A DNA stretch of 48,327 nucleotides, from assembly GCA_035301285.1 (NCBI GenBank), contig DATGUN010000044.1, positions 1-48,327 of the forward strand, in the 5' to 3' direction. This stretch comes from DATGUN01 sp035301285 (GTDB lineage Bacteria; Bacillota; Bacilli; Bacillales; Amphibacillaceae). Below, piece by piece: positions 8,986 to 17,694 of this stretch; position 1 is the first letter of the stretch, and the number at the start of each line of letters is the position of its first letter. The position numbers and the translations under genes are program-made. The notes beneath the pieces are model-generated. The model ran no database searches and was not told where the DNA came from. It saw only the letters and a program-made list of their open reading frames with translations.

Positions 8986-9914
8986 TCTTTACCCTCCTCA
9001 GTAACCCGAATCCTTGGATCGATCAGACCATATAAAAGATCCACGATCAAAATGACGACAATGAACAAAAATGCCAATATCAGCGTCGTCCCCATGATGG
9101 TCGGATAATCGTTAACCATGATTGAACTGACAAACTGTTCACCTACCCCCGGGATAGCGAAAATTTCTTCGATAACGAGTGTCCCTGTCAGCAATGAAAC
9201 AACCATCGGTCCCATGACCGTAATCAATGGAATCAATGCATTTCTTAACCCATGTTTGAAAACAACCCTGTATTTTCCGACACCTTTTGCTCTTGCTGTG
9301 GTTATGAAATCGGATCCCAGCACTTCCAGCATTTCCGTCCGCACAAATCTTGCAGCTGTAGCCAGTGGAAAAATCATCAAAGCAATCGTCGGCAGTACGG
9401 AATACAATGGGCCTTTCCAAAAGGCGATCGGGAACCAACCAAGGTTGATGGCAAATATCCATTGAAGAAGACCCGCAAAGACAAAACTAGGGATGGACGT
9501 CCCTAACACGGCAAGAATGGTTGAACTGTAATCCAATGAACCATTATGGAAAACAGCGGCCAACATGCCCAACAAAATCCCCAATACGGTTCCAATAATC
9601 AAAGCTTGAAAACCAAGTTGCAAGGAAGGTCCGAACCTGTCCATCAATATTTTATTCACCGGGGTATTCGAAAATTGGAAGGATGTCCCCATATCACCTT
9701 TCAAAAGCCCTCCCATGTATTTGACATATTGAACGGCAACCGGCTCATCCAATCCATATTGCGCTTCCAACATCGCTTCCTGTTCAGCTGTCAAATCAGC
9801 CGTATCATTAAGGGGACTGCCTGGCAATGTTTTCATCAGAAAAAAAGTTGCTGTCGCGATGATAAACATGGCGATGGCCATATAACCGACACGTCTTAAA
9901 ATATATTTGAACAA
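8982..9914 (-). CDS. Oligopeptide-type ABC transporter permease (OppB/DppB-like)
   Basis: 310 residues with the typical OppB start (MFKYILRRVGYMAIAMFIIATATFFLMKTLPGSPL), six predicted helices, and the EAA-loop region TTARAKGVGKYRVVFKHGLRNALIPL. The start is TTG at 9914 with AAGGGGGAA upstream. It forms the translocation pore with the OppC-like protein. It is separated from the upstream binding-protein gene by about 115 bases containing a hairpin, a common arrangement that lets the binding protein be made in excess. Confidence 0.9.
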   Translation of the reverse strand: MFKYILRRVGYMAIAMFIIATATFFLMKTLPGSPLNDTADLTAEQEAMLEAQYGLDEPVAVQYVKYMGGLLKGDMGTSFQFSNTPVNKILMDRFGPSLQLGFQALIIGTVLGILLGMLAAVFHNGSLDYSSTILAVLGTSIPSFVFAGLLQWIFAINLGWFPIAFWKGPLYSVLPTIALMIFPLATAARFVRTEMLEVLGSDFITTARAKGVGKYRVVFKHGLRNALIPLITVMGPMVVSLLTGTLVIEEIFAIPGVGEQFVSSIMVNDYPTIMGTTLILAFLFIVVILIVDLLYGLIDPRIRVTEEGKD

Positions 9915-9957
9915 CGTTTTTTCCCCCTTCCTATTGTGTATCCTTCGTGTAAAATGA

Positions 9958-9986
9958 GGGGGAATGACCGATAGCCAGTCATCCCC
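9958..9986 (-). terminator. Stem-loop between binding-protein and permease genes (attenuating)
   Basis: On the minus strand GGGGATGAC pairs with GTCATTCCCC around a nine-base loop with one bulged base, followed by a weakly T-rich TCATTTT. It sits between the solute-binding lipoprotein and the permease and most likely acts as a partial terminator or 3'-end stabiliser. Confidence 0.5.
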
Positions 9987-10029
9987 GATCTGTTCAGTTG
10001 TCCATTTTTTCGTGAAACATCAGAGCGTA

Positions 10030-11688
10030 TTACTCGTTAAACGATGCCCATTTATACTCGAAATCTTTTCCGATAGGACTATGGATGAGCCCGTCAAATT
10101 CCGGTGATTGCAAAAAGGCGCGATGCTTCTGATAAAGCGGTATAAAAGCGGCATCATCAAACAGAACTTTTTCCGCTTCTAGCAAATCTTCGTACCGTTC
10201 AGTCTCATCACCTTCTTCTTTGGCCTTAGCAATCAATTCATCGAATTTGTCATTGGAATAGCCCATGTTATTCCCACCATCGGTAATATACATGTCCAAA
10301 AATTCAACAGGGTCATTTGATTCCGGCCCATTCCCCGTTACTTCAAGATCATATTCCATGTTTTTGTCCAAATCCAGACGCTGTTCAAACGGAACCATCT
10401 TGATGTCTACGGTCAATCCTTCCAGATTCGTTTCAAGCTGATCGGCTAGGTATTCTGACATCTGTTTATATGTTTCAGTATCATCTGTCATCAGTTCAAC
10501 CTCTACCTCATCCATCCCTAGTTCATCCAACCCTTTTTCCCAATATTCTTGTGCCTCATCAGCATCATAAGTCACCAAGTCACCGTTAATATCACGATAA
10601 TCTTCGTCTGACTCTGGGTGGAACGATAAGTCACTTGGCATCGCCCCTGTTGCAGGTGTGGATCCATCGTTCAAGATCGTATCAACCAATGCTTCCTTAT
10701 CAATGGCCCGACTCATCGCTGCGCGGATATTTTCATTGGCAAGCGCTTCATTATGGGTTTGGTTAAGTCTGATGACAAACATGCCCATATCCTGATAGCT
10801 TATAAAATCATCATCGGATCGATATTGGTCAACCAAGTCTTCCGATAGTGAAGCACGATCGACTTTACCTTGTTCAAACAAATCGACCGACACTTGTGGA
10901 TTCTTTACAACATCATAGTTAAATTCATCAATGCTCACAGCATCTGCATCCCAGTAATCATCATTCTTTTCCAATTTCCATGAATCAGCTGTACTTTCCC
11001 ATTCGGTCAATTTAAACGGACCGTTCGCCAACAGCTTGTCTGCACTTGTCGCAAAGTCATCACCTTGCTCTTCCACAAAATCCTCATTTAACGGCAAAAA
11101 TGTACTGGTTACCAATAACGATTTTAAATACGGAACAGGATGTTTGAGTTCAACAACCAGCGTATAATCGTCTTCCGCTTTCACACCCAGTTCATCCAAA
11201 TCTTTATCCCCTACATTGACCTCTTCACCATTTTTTAAAATGTCACTCATCGTATATTTACCGGGAACTGAAGCTGTTTCTGGATCGACTGCCCGTTTCC
11301 AGCTATACTCAAAATCATGAGCCGTAACCGGATCTCCATTTTCCCATTCAGCATCATCCCGTAATGTAAAGGTCCACGTCAGCCCATCGGAACTCTCCTC
11401 TGAGTCGATAGCGATACCATCTTCGAATTCACCGTCTTCCCCAAGTCGGTAAAGGCCTTCAGTCGTATCTCCCAATATTTGTTTGGAGATCGAATCCGTT
11501 GCATTCGATGAATCCATATCGGGAATTTTATCGTCCGCTGTCAGATTGACGACTTGTTTGCCGTCACCATCGTCTTTACCTGCTCCTTCAGCAGCATTGT
11601 CGTCATTTTCGTATGAACATGCCATCAACAACACCCCAACCAATAAAAACATACCAACCATCAAAAAGCGTTTATGCCAATTCGTCAT
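10030..11688 (-). CDS. Oligopeptide/oligosaccharide-binding lipoprotein (OppA/DppA-like, SBP_bac_5)
   Basis: About 552 residues. A lipoprotein signal peptide ends in LLMAC with the lipidated Cys at residue 24, then a highly acidic linker and a peptide-binding SBP_bac_5 domain (TAEGLYRLGEDGE..., WTFTLRDDAEWENGDPVTAHDF, AMSRAIDKEAL). It captures the cargo outside the membrane and passes it to the permeases downstream. I choose ATG 11688, eight bases after GGGGTGG; a GTG at 11700 overlaps that site. The excess of Asp and Glu fits a protein exposed to high salt. Family members bind peptides but some bind oligosaccharides, which this operon favours. Confidence 0.9.
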   Translation of the reverse strand: MTNWHKRFLMVGMFLLVGVLLMACSYENDDNAAEGAGKDDGDGKQVVNLTADDKIPDMDSSNATDSISKQILGDTTEGLYRLGEDGEFEDGIAIDSEESSDGLTWTFTLRDDAEWENGDPVTAHDFEYSWKRAVDPETASVPGKYTMSDILKNGEEVNVGDKDLDELGVKAEDDYTLVVELKHPVPYLKSLLVTSTFLPLNEDFVEEQGDDFATSADKLLANGPFKLTEWESTADSWKLEKNDDYWDADAVSIDEFNYDVVKNPQVSVDLFEQGKVDRASLSEDLVDQYRSDDDFISYQDMGMFVIRLNQTHNEALANENIRAAMSRAIDKEALVDTILNDGSTPATGAMPSDLSFHPESDEDYRDINGDLVTYDADEAQEYWEKGLDELGMDEVEVELMTDDTETYKQMSEYLADQLETNLEGLTVDIKMVPFEQRLDLDKNMEYDLEVTGNGPESNDPVEFLDMYITDGGNNMGYSNDKFDELIAKAKEEGDETERYEDLLEAEKVLFDDAAFIPLYQKHRAFLQSPEFDGLIHSPIGKDFEYKWASFNE

Positions 11689-11810
11689 GTTACAATCCAC
11701 CCCTTATATTTATTATTTCGATCCATCATAAAATGACATCCATTACAAACATTTATATCAGCAATGTACAATGATGCTTGGATCACCTCCTTGATCTTAA
11801 AGGAAACACG

Positions 11811-12971
11811 TTAAACAAAATAATAGTCTTGCAGATATTCCTGTTGCATAATCAATCCAGCGCCAATCACGATTCCCTTTGATTTGGTTTTCGACAGCTG
11901 CAATTCGGACTTATTCAAACGCTCTCCACGTATTTCAGTATTGTATTCTTTGAAAATCATATTTTGGATTGTCGGATATGATTCTACTAAAAACCCCGAT
12001 ACAATCACCAAATGCGGATTATGTATATTCACTAGATTATTAATCGTCATAGCCGCATAAGTGACGGCTTGGTGAATGATGCGCTCAGCCCATCGTTCGC
12101 CTTTATCCATTTCCCGGAGGATGTCCTGTATACATTTGATCGGTTTCACTTTCGATGCTTCTTTCAATAGAAATTCCTCAGCAATATATGTCTGTATACA
12201 TCCAAAGTTCCCGCACGTGCAAAAGTTGCCATTCGGATTGACGATCGTGTGACCGATTTCACCGGCAAAGTTATCTTTCCCCCGGTAAATGGCTCCCTCC
12301 GAAATCAGGACTGAACCTACACCGCTCCCAAGCCCCAATATGACCATGTCCTTGATGACACTTGGGTCAACTTGTTCGTACTCGGCAATCGCTTTCAATT
12401 TTAATTCATTTTCAACCAAGGCAGGCAAACCAAGCTCTTTTTCAATCATCTGCTTCAATGGTACTTGTCGCCATCCAAATTGTGTCGATAATTCAACCAT
12501 GCCATCCTCGATATTCACAAGTCCCGGAAGACCGATGCAGACCCCTGTGATGGTTTCCTTGTGAAATGCTTCCTCATCAATGATTTCCCTTATTTGATCT
12601 GCAATATATTGAACGGTTTCAGATGGATCTTTGACCGTGTAGTCCAGATTTTTACTGACGATTAATTCACCCATGAAATCCATACAGCCGATGCGGATTT
12701 TGTTCCTGTCTAGTTCAACCCCGAATGAAATGACAGCATCCTCTTTAGGCACCAGATAAGTTGCCTTCCGACCCGAGCCCTGATATTGATAATATTTTTC
12801 CTCTATCAGTCCCGCATCCAATAACGACGCAACAATACGGGATGCCGACGTAAAACTCATCACCGTTTTTTTTGAAATATCCGATCGTGTCAATGGATGG
12901 TTCTTGATAATCAGCCTCAACACTAACAGATGGTTTTCTCTCTTCAGAAAATTTTGGTTCTTAACCCCCAT
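11811..12971 (-). CDS. ROK family transcriptional regulator (NagC/XylR type)
   Basis: 386 residues: an N-terminal winged helix (about 15-60, SRSDISKKT...SASRIVASLLDAGLI-like), then a ROK sugar-kinase-like domain with GLGSGVGSVLISEGAIYRG and the zinc motif CTCGNFGC. ROK regulators repress sugar operons and release DNA on binding a sugar or sugar phosphate. The ATG at 12971 has a GGAGGAGG ribosome site. It is the first gene of the minus-strand operon that continues through the importer to the fucosidase. Two matching inverted repeats, at 12985-13005 and 13183-13203, are its probable operators, so it is likely autoregulated. Confidence 0.9.
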   Translation of the reverse strand: MGVKNQNFLKRENHLLVLRLIIKNHPLTRSDISKKTVMSFTSASRIVASLLDAGLIEEKYYQYQGSGRKATYLVPKEDAVISFGVELDRNKIRIGCMDFMGELIVSKNLDYTVKDPSETVQYIADQIREIIDEEAFHKETITGVCIGLPGLVNIEDGMVELSTQFGWRQVPLKQMIEKELGLPALVENELKLKAIAEYEQVDPSVIKDMVILGLGSGVGSVLISEGAIYRGKDNFAGEIGHTIVNPNGNFCTCGNFGCIQTYIAEEFLLKEASKVKPIKCIQDILREMDKGERWAERIIHQAVTYAAMTINNLVNIHNPHLVIVSGFLVESYPTIQNMIFKEYNTEIRGERLNKSELQLSKTKSKGIVIGAGLIMQQEYLQDYYFV

Positions 12972-12984
12972 TGTTCCTCCTCCC

Positions 12985-13005
12985 TTATTAACCGCATGTT
13001 AATAA
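12985..13005. promoter_or_regulatory. Probable ROK operator 1
   Basis: Perfect inverted repeat TTATTAAC-CGCAT-GTTAATAA, just upstream of the ROK ribosome site. A near-identical element lies at the promoter 180 bases further upstream, which supports a specific regulator binding site. Assignment to the adjacent ROK protein is by position and by analogy with NagC/XylR-type operators. Confidence 0.6.
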
Positions 13006-13029
13006 CAAAACAGAGAAATACTTGATTTG

Positions 13030-13043
13030 AGTCACCGCTTTCA
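13030..13043 (-). promoter_or_regulatory. cre site (CcpA)
   Basis: On the minus strand TGAAAGCGGTGACT matches the cre consensus TGWAANCGNTNWCA at 13 of 14 positions. It lies downstream of the ROK-operon promoter, where CcpA binding would block elongation, so carbon catabolite repression of the whole operon is likely. Confidence 0.6.
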
Positions 13044-13182
13044 TCCAAACTGATGTCCTTAACTGCTATTGACTCTCAAACTGTTAAAAACAACTGAAAA
13101 AGGACGTAGTTTAGAAGATGTTTCTCAAAGTGTGTTGACTTTTCAGAATAATTCATTTCATTTCGCGAGTTATTTCACTGAA

Positions 13183-13203
13183 TTATTAACATGATGTTTA
13201 TAA
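13183..13203. promoter_or_regulatory. Probable ROK operator 2, at the transcription start
   Basis: TTATTAAC-ATGAT-GTTTATAA, the same 8-5-8 architecture as the element at 12985 with one mismatch. It begins two bases after the -10 box of the ROK-operon promoter, the position expected for steric repression. Confidence 0.6.
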
Positions 13204-13204
13204 T

Positions 13205-13233
13205 AGTTTATAAAAAATAATGTTCCCTGTCAA
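13205..13233 (-). promoter_or_regulatory. SigA-type promoter of the ROK/importer operon
   Basis: Minus-strand TTGACA (13233-13228), 17-base spacer, TAAACT (13210-13205). The predicted start near 13198 falls inside the ROK operator and leaves a leader of about 230 bases before the ROK gene. Confidence 0.6.
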
Positions 13234-13266
13234 CACACAATTTTTAGTAAACGAGGGATACATTAT

Positions 13267-13647
13267 TCAAACAGTGTAAACAACCATCAGTACCAAAAAA
13301 AGAACGAACAACAGCAAGCTGTGGAAACGTATTTGACGATAAAACAGATAAGGTAATCGATCCGATGGGTCTGCTTTTTTCTCGATCGACCCAAGATAAT
13401 CTCTTTTTTTGGATGTATAGGCATGGTATTTACGGAAGCTGAAGACAATCCCATCAAAGAAACCGCCCTTCAATATGAGCAGGAACAACCATAATACGAT
13501 ATAAAGCATGGTGAAATAAAAGAAAATATTGATGTAGTCCACAAAATCAAAATCCGATGATGTCAACCAAAAGATGACAGCAATGCAAACCATATTCATC
13601 AAAAATATGAGCCATTTGTTGGCAATGTATTTTTTAATCCGTTTCAT
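13267..13647 (-). CDS. Small membrane protein, DUF3899-like
   Basis: 126 residues with three hydrophobic segments, roughly 12-30, 38-60 and 107-125, and a middle loop with GGFFDGIVFSFRKYHAY, which resembles the Bacillaceae DUF3899 family of unknown function. The ATG has GTGAGGGG upstream, and that ribosome site overlaps the stop of a preceding short frame. It is the last gene of the RiPP-side block; whether it takes part in export or immunity cannot be told from sequence. Confidence 0.6.
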   Translation of the reverse strand: MKRIKKYIANKWLIFLMNMVCIAVIFWLTSSDFDFVDYINIFFYFTMLYIVLWLFLLILKGGFFDGIVFSFRKYHAYTSKKRDYLGSIEKKADPSDRLPYLFYRQIRFHSLLLFVLFLVLMVVYTV

Positions 13648-13656
13648 GCAAACCCC

Positions 13657-13791
13657 TCACTCGCTATCTGATATCTTTTCATCTATGATTTTATCATAAT
13701 CCGCTCTGATTCTCTTCAACGTTTTATGATCGATGCTTGCAGATAGTCGAGCAAAGGAATTGACTGCATGATTGTACTCGCTACAAAGCCA
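13657..13791 (-). pseudogene. Possible decayed gene remnant upstream of the DUF3899-like gene
   Basis: A 44-codon frame closed upstream by TGA at 13792-13794 reads like real protein (NHAVNSFARLSASI, then TLKRIRADYDKIIDEKISDSE) and stops ten bases before the next gene, with that gene's ribosome site overlapping the stop, as in a coupled operon. It has no ATG or GTG start, only an internal TTG. It may be the 3' end of a gene whose 5' part was lost. I do not recognise the family. Confidence 0.3.
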
Positions 13792-13807
13792 TCAAGGAAG
13801 CAACCAC

Positions 13808-14263
13808 CTATTGCTCCCTTGGTATCAAGTAAAAATAGTAGACAAAACCGATGATCAACGCGGGCACGATGGCAATGAAAATATTCTGAAAAAATGTCGC
13901 TCCAACAATTCCCAGTATTTCCGGAACGCTGCGGCTCAGTATATCATTATACTGCCCCTGTCCCTTCAAGGTTCGGATGAACAGAACCAAAACAAAAATG
14001 ATGATATAACTCGTCAGTGCATATCGGATGGTACGCTTCATCCTGCTTTCTCCCAGCCTTCGATCAGCCTGGAACGTCTCAACCGGGACATCAAGGGCAG
14101 CAGCGATGTTCTCGATCTCCGATTGATTCGGATAAGCAGTATCCATTTCCCATCTTTTCACTTTCGCTTCACTGACACCTAATACGACAGCCAATTCTTC
14201 CTGTGTCATATTTTTCTGTTTCCGATGCGCTTTCAACTTCAAACTCACGATACCCTTTTTCAC
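13808..14263 (-). CDS. XRE-family transcriptional regulator with membrane anchor
   Basis: About 151 residues: an N-terminal HTH_3 domain (about 8-62, with MTQEELAVVLGVSEAKVKRWE) followed by two hydrophobic segments near 77-97 and 125-145. Such membrane-tethered XRE proteins often control nearby bacteriocin export or immunity genes. I choose GTG 14263, seven bases after AGGAGG; an ATG at 14269 is only one base from that site. It follows the ABC exporter genes on the same strand after about 100 bases. A role in regulating the RiPP cluster is inferred from position only. Confidence 0.7.
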   Translation of the reverse strand: MKKGIVSLKLKAHRKQKNMTQEELAVVLGVSEAKVKRWEMDTAYPNQSEIENIAAALDVPVETFQADRRLGESRMKRTIRYALTSYIIIFVLVLFIRTLKGQGQYNDILSRSVPEILGIVGATFFQNIFIAIVPALIIGFVYYFYLIPREQ

Positions 14264-14361
14264 ATTCATACCTCCTCACAAAAATGGTTGCAAGATAAAG
14301 TGACATGGTAAACATTGATGACGATAATCGACCCGCAGATTTCATATTGGCCGTTATGTTA

Positions 14362-15120
14362 TCAATATGCACGTTTCTTCTTTCGTATCATCATCGCCAG
14401 GAAAAATAAAATCAATGTTATTAAAGTGACAATACCCAACTCTTTTGGGTATTCAAACACGCTATCCCCTTCAGTCCAAACCCCACGCATCATAATCAGC
14501 GCATAATAGATCGGGTTAAAAAATTCCACTATTTTATGCAGTACGTCAGGAAACAATTCCGGTGGAAACGTCAATCCGCCCAAAAACATTTGATAGTTAA
14601 ATAGAATAAGCGCTATCGATTGATAGGTTGTACTTTTTTTCGTCAACGAAAATACCAAAAAAGCAATCGAAAACTGGTACAGATTGATCAAAATCAAGAC
14701 AATGATGACAGAACCAATGCTGCTACCAGGGAGTGGTACGTCTGATGTCAATGTAGCCGTCAGAATCAACGCAGCTATCGCTACCAGTTGGAAGATAAGT
14801 GTTGCCAAAAACATCCCAAAGGATATAGAAAAGTAGCTCAATCCCAACAAGTGATATTTCAATAAATTCCCTTGTTCCTCATATTGCGAATAATATTGCC
14901 CGAAAATCATGATTACCGCATTGATAATGATGATCGGAATGAACGCCGGCAGCAAATAGTCGATGATCGTAAAATCATTCGTACCGACATCAAAGTCCGA
15001 AAACACATTGCCGAATATGATGAACATCAACACTGGCATCAAAAACCCGATTGCTGTTGTTTTATAATTCCGCATTAGCAGCTTTGACTGAAACTTTGTA
15101 AATGCGATGATTTTACTCAT
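14362..15120 (-). CDS. ABC-2 type transporter permease
   Basis: 252 residues with six hydrophobic segments and the ABC-2 permease pattern; FLGGLTFPPELFPDVLHKIVEFFNPIYY is the conserved turn before the last helices. It overlaps the stop of the ATPase gene by eight bases and has AAGGTGA upstream, so the two form one exporter. Placed immediately after the RiPP modification genes, it probably exports the mature product or confers self-protection. ABC-2 exporters also carry other cargo, so this is contextual. Confidence 0.8.
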   Translation of the reverse strand: MSKIIAFTKFQSKLLMRNYKTTAIGFLMPVLMFIIFGNVFSDFDVGTNDFTIIDYLLPAFIPIIIINAVIMIFGQYYSQYEEQGNLLKYHLLGLSYFSISFGMFLATLIFQLVAIAALILTATLTSDVPLPGSSIGSVIIVLILINLYQFSIAFLVFSLTKKSTTYQSIALILFNYQMFLGGLTFPPELFPDVLHKIVEFFNPIYYALIMMRGVWTEGDSVFEYPKELGIVTLITLILFFLAMMIRKKKRAY

Positions 15121-16009
15121 AAGTCATTTCACCTTTTTCATCTATGACATACCCTAGGTTTTTCAAGAACGCATCTTCGAAGGAAAATTCCTTGATATTT
15201 ATATTGCTCCCGTTATTTTCCTTGATGATATCTAAAATGTCATTCTCATATTCTGATTCGTATTCCACAATAAAACGATCGTTATATTTGGTAATGTGTT
15301 CAAAACGATCCAGCCATTCATTCTCGTTTCCTGCCTGTACAGAAAAACTGATCTTTTTGCGGTCCCCAAATGTCTGGTGGACAATTTCCTTGATGCGCCC
15401 ACTATTATGTATTTCGCCCTGTTCAATAATAAGAACCCGATCGGCCAACGCTTCCACTTCATCAAGGAAATGACTTGTCAGGATAATCGTCATGTCCTTT
15501 TCCTGATTAATTTTCCGAATCAGGCTCCAAACTTTTCGTTTGGCGATAATATCAAGCCCAGTTGTGATTTCATCGAAAATAATAACTTTCGGCTGATTGA
15601 TCAACGTCAGCAAGATGGATAATTTCTGTTTTTCTCCACCTGAAAGATGATTGATTTTGCGTTTCTTCATGGACAGAAGATCAAATTGATCCAGCAACTC
15701 GTCAATATCGACTTGGCTATCTTGTAATTCTTTATATAATTGACATATCTCAAAGACTTTTGCCCCGTCTTCATAGACAGAAGACTGCATTTGCAAGCTG
15801 ACATTTTTATACAGATCCTTTTTGGGAAAAGCATATTCAATGTCCCCTGTATAGTCTGTAAGTTCCATCATACACCGGATCAGCGTCGTCTTACCCGCAC
15901 CGTTATGTCCAAGAATTGCGTATATTTCTCCCTTGTTGACATGCAAGTTGATATCGTTCAGGATATCAGTCTTGCCGTAACTTTTCGACAGCTTTTTTAT
16001 TTTTATCAT
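15113..16009 (-). CDS. ABC transporter ATP-binding protein (bacteriocin/drug exporter type)
   Basis: 298 residues: Walker A GHNGAGKTTL near 34-43, signature LSGGEKQKLSI, Walker B VIIFDEITTGLD, then a C-terminal domain typical of CcmA/DRR-type exporter ATPases. The ATG has AAAGGAG nine bases upstream. It pairs with the ABC-2 permease that overlaps its 3' end. It follows the cyclodehydratase-partner gene by about 100 bases and is the likely export or immunity module of the RiPP cluster; no other resistance gene is visible nearby. Confidence 0.82.
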   Translation of the reverse strand: MIKIKKLSKSYGKTDILNDINLHVNKGEIYAILGHNGAGKTTLIRCMMELTDYTGDIEYAFPKKDLYKNVSLQMQSSVYEDGAKVFEICQLYKELQDSQVDIDELLDQFDLLSMKKRKINHLSGGEKQKLSILLTLINQPKVIIFDEITTGLDIIAKRKVWSLIRKINQEKDMTIILTSHFLDEVEALADRVLIIEQGEIHNSGRIKEIVHQTFGDRKKISFSVQAGNENEWLDRFEHITKYNDRFIVEYESEYENDILDIIKENNGSNINIKEFSFEDAFLKNLGYVIDEKGEMTYE

Positions 16010-16107
16010 ATACGACTGCTCCTTTGATTGGATTCATGTTAATTCACTATCTTACAGATACAATGGAGATCATTCAAGCTCATCCGTCCATTCTATATGA
16101 ACAGACA

Positions 16108-16968
16108 TTATCGACCGCCACACCTATGGCATGCACGTGTTTTATAGACGTCCGTCACAGTCATCGAAAGATCCCTGGACGATAATTGAAAATACTTCCG
16201 GATAGGCAAACCGATATCGATTCCCATATAACGATATAGATCATTGATGCAATAATAGATTGCATTGACAAGGAAATTCAGGATGAAACGACGATGATAG
16301 CCGGAAAAGACCTGATTGGTCGATTCTTTTGCGTAATAGGTATCATAGCAATCGAGACAAGCCGTTACCCCTGGAATCAGTAGTGGACCCGCACGGTTCT
16401 GTTCCAACGAATATAATAGATACGTGAGCTGCGGTGGATCTTTGAAGCCAGATATATCGGCATCATCCATCAATACAACCGAATTAGGACGAACCCGTGT
16501 CCCATCTAGAGGGAAAGGTCGGGTCAATGGAAGTCCTTCTTGAAACATATGTGATTGCACGTCGTTATTTTTCGTGAGTATATAAAGCGGCTGTTCGTCA
16601 AAACGTTCAACATAATCTTTCATGACAGAAGGTGCTACACGACTTTCTTTTGCACTTGAAAGAACCCCTCTTACATTGCCATGCCATCGATACACTTGCA
16701 CTTTCTCCGTCAGTACAAATCGATCTGACAGTTGTTTCGCAAGAGCTATAACAGTTTTTTCTTCTTTGGATAGAGAGCCTTCTTTCTCGCCGGATGGTAC
16801 TTCCATCCCATACAGCAAAAACGTCCGCATCTTCATGCCATCAAGCCCATCGACAAGTTTGACAGACCGATGATCATCCTCATAAAAGTGAGAAACCAAC
16901 AGTGTCATCGACTTATTTTCAAATGTGACGTCATACACAGCTTTCAATATCAAGTACATCCTTTTCAC
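16108..16968 (-). CDS. Cyclodehydratase partner protein, TOMM C-protein-like, four-Cys zinc motif
   Basis: 286 residues. The second half carries VTACLDCYD (Cys204, Cys207) and ends in CHRCGGR (Cys280, Cys283), the paired CxxC motifs that bind structural zinc in the E1-like cyclodehydratase domain of azole-forming RiPP systems. No ATP-binding GxGxxG loop is seen, as expected for C-proteins, which do not adenylate. It would assist the YcaO protein in heterocyclising Cys of the precursor. The start is taken as GTG 16968, overlapping the SagB stop by four bases; ATG 16959 with GGGGTG upstream is an alternative. Confidence 0.72.
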   Translation of the reverse strand: MKRMYLILKAVYDVTFENKSMTLLVSHFYEDDHRSVKLVDGLDGMKMRTFLLYGMEVPSGEKEGSLSKEEKTVIALAKQLSDRFVLTEKVQVYRWHGNVRGVLSSAKESRVAPSVMKDYVERFDEQPLYILTKNNDVQSHMFQEGLPLTRPFPLDGTRVRPNSVVLMDDADISGFKDPPQLTYLLYSLEQNRAGPLLIPGVTACLDCYDTYYAKESTNQVFSGYHRRFILNFLVNAIYYCINDLYRYMGIDIGLPIRKYFQLSSRDLSMTVTDVYKTRACHRCGGR

Positions 16969-17687
16969 CCCACAACGACGACATAATGTAAATCATGATC
17001 CATGCTGAATGTTTTCTTAAATAGCGGCTCATTATATCCCCCAAGACAAACAGAATGATATCCGCAAGCAAAACTGTATAAGGAAATATTCTGTGCAATA
17101 TGCCCCATTTCCAACAACAATAATCGATAGCCCATCTCACCATATTTCTCTTCTATGAGCTGGTAGTCGCTGGCAAGGAATATTTTTACTGGAAATGACT
17201 GCAACGCCTTATCATAAATGATGTTTGAAGCCTGATGATCCACATCTTCCTTGAAATATTCCAACGTATGATTATAAGGATTATATCGATATAAATAGTT
17301 TTCCTTCCAGCCATTAACAGTGATGAACACCGTTGTCGCATAAGTCGCACCTGGCGAAGGGTATGTGAAAAGCTTATACCCATCATCTGTTTCCCCCGAA
17401 ACACCGGCACAAAATTGCAATAACTTAGCGATAAATTCCGATGACATTTCTTGATTGCTGACAGAGCGAATCGTTCGCCGTGATACCAATAATTTTTCGA
17501 TATGTGTAGAGGCCTCATAACATTGTAGGGAAACAGCATCCAATTGCTCCCATTGACGATTGGTTTCAATCGGTTTCACTTGATTGGTTAGAAAATGTTC
17601 GTATAGCATGGCGTTATCGTGATACATCTTACGTAACGCGCTTCGATCACCTTTTGTATCCCATAGTTTCCTTACTCCGTGCTTCAA
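16965..17687 (-). CDS. SagB-type FMN azoline dehydrogenase
   Basis: About 240 residues with the nitroreductase fold of SagB: VSRRTIRSVS near 68-77 (FMN phosphate contact), TYPSPGATYAT near 108-118, and EMGHIAQNISLYSFACGYHSVCLGG, the dimer helix and Gly-rich flavin loop. SagB enzymes oxidise azolines to aromatic thiazoles or oxazoles using FMN. I set the start at TTG 17687, after GGAGGTGAG and just past the upstream stop; an in-frame ATG at 17738 would overlap the previous gene by 44 bases. It is the more canonical of two SagB-like proteins in the cluster and probably the active dehydrogenase. Confidence 0.82.
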   Translation of the reverse strand: MKHGVRKLWDTKGDRSALRKMYHDNAMLYEHFLTNQVKPIETNRQWEQLDAVSLQCYEASTHIEKLLVSRRTIRSVSNQEMSSEFIAKLLQFCAGVSGETDDGYKLFTYPSPGATYATTVFITVNGWKENYLYRYNPYNHTLEYFKEDVDHQASNIIYDKALQSFPVKIFLASDYQLIEEKYGEMGYRLLLLEMGHIAQNISLYSFACGYHSVCLGGYNEPLFKKTFSMDHDLHYVVVVG

Positions 17688-17694
17688 GGGGAAC

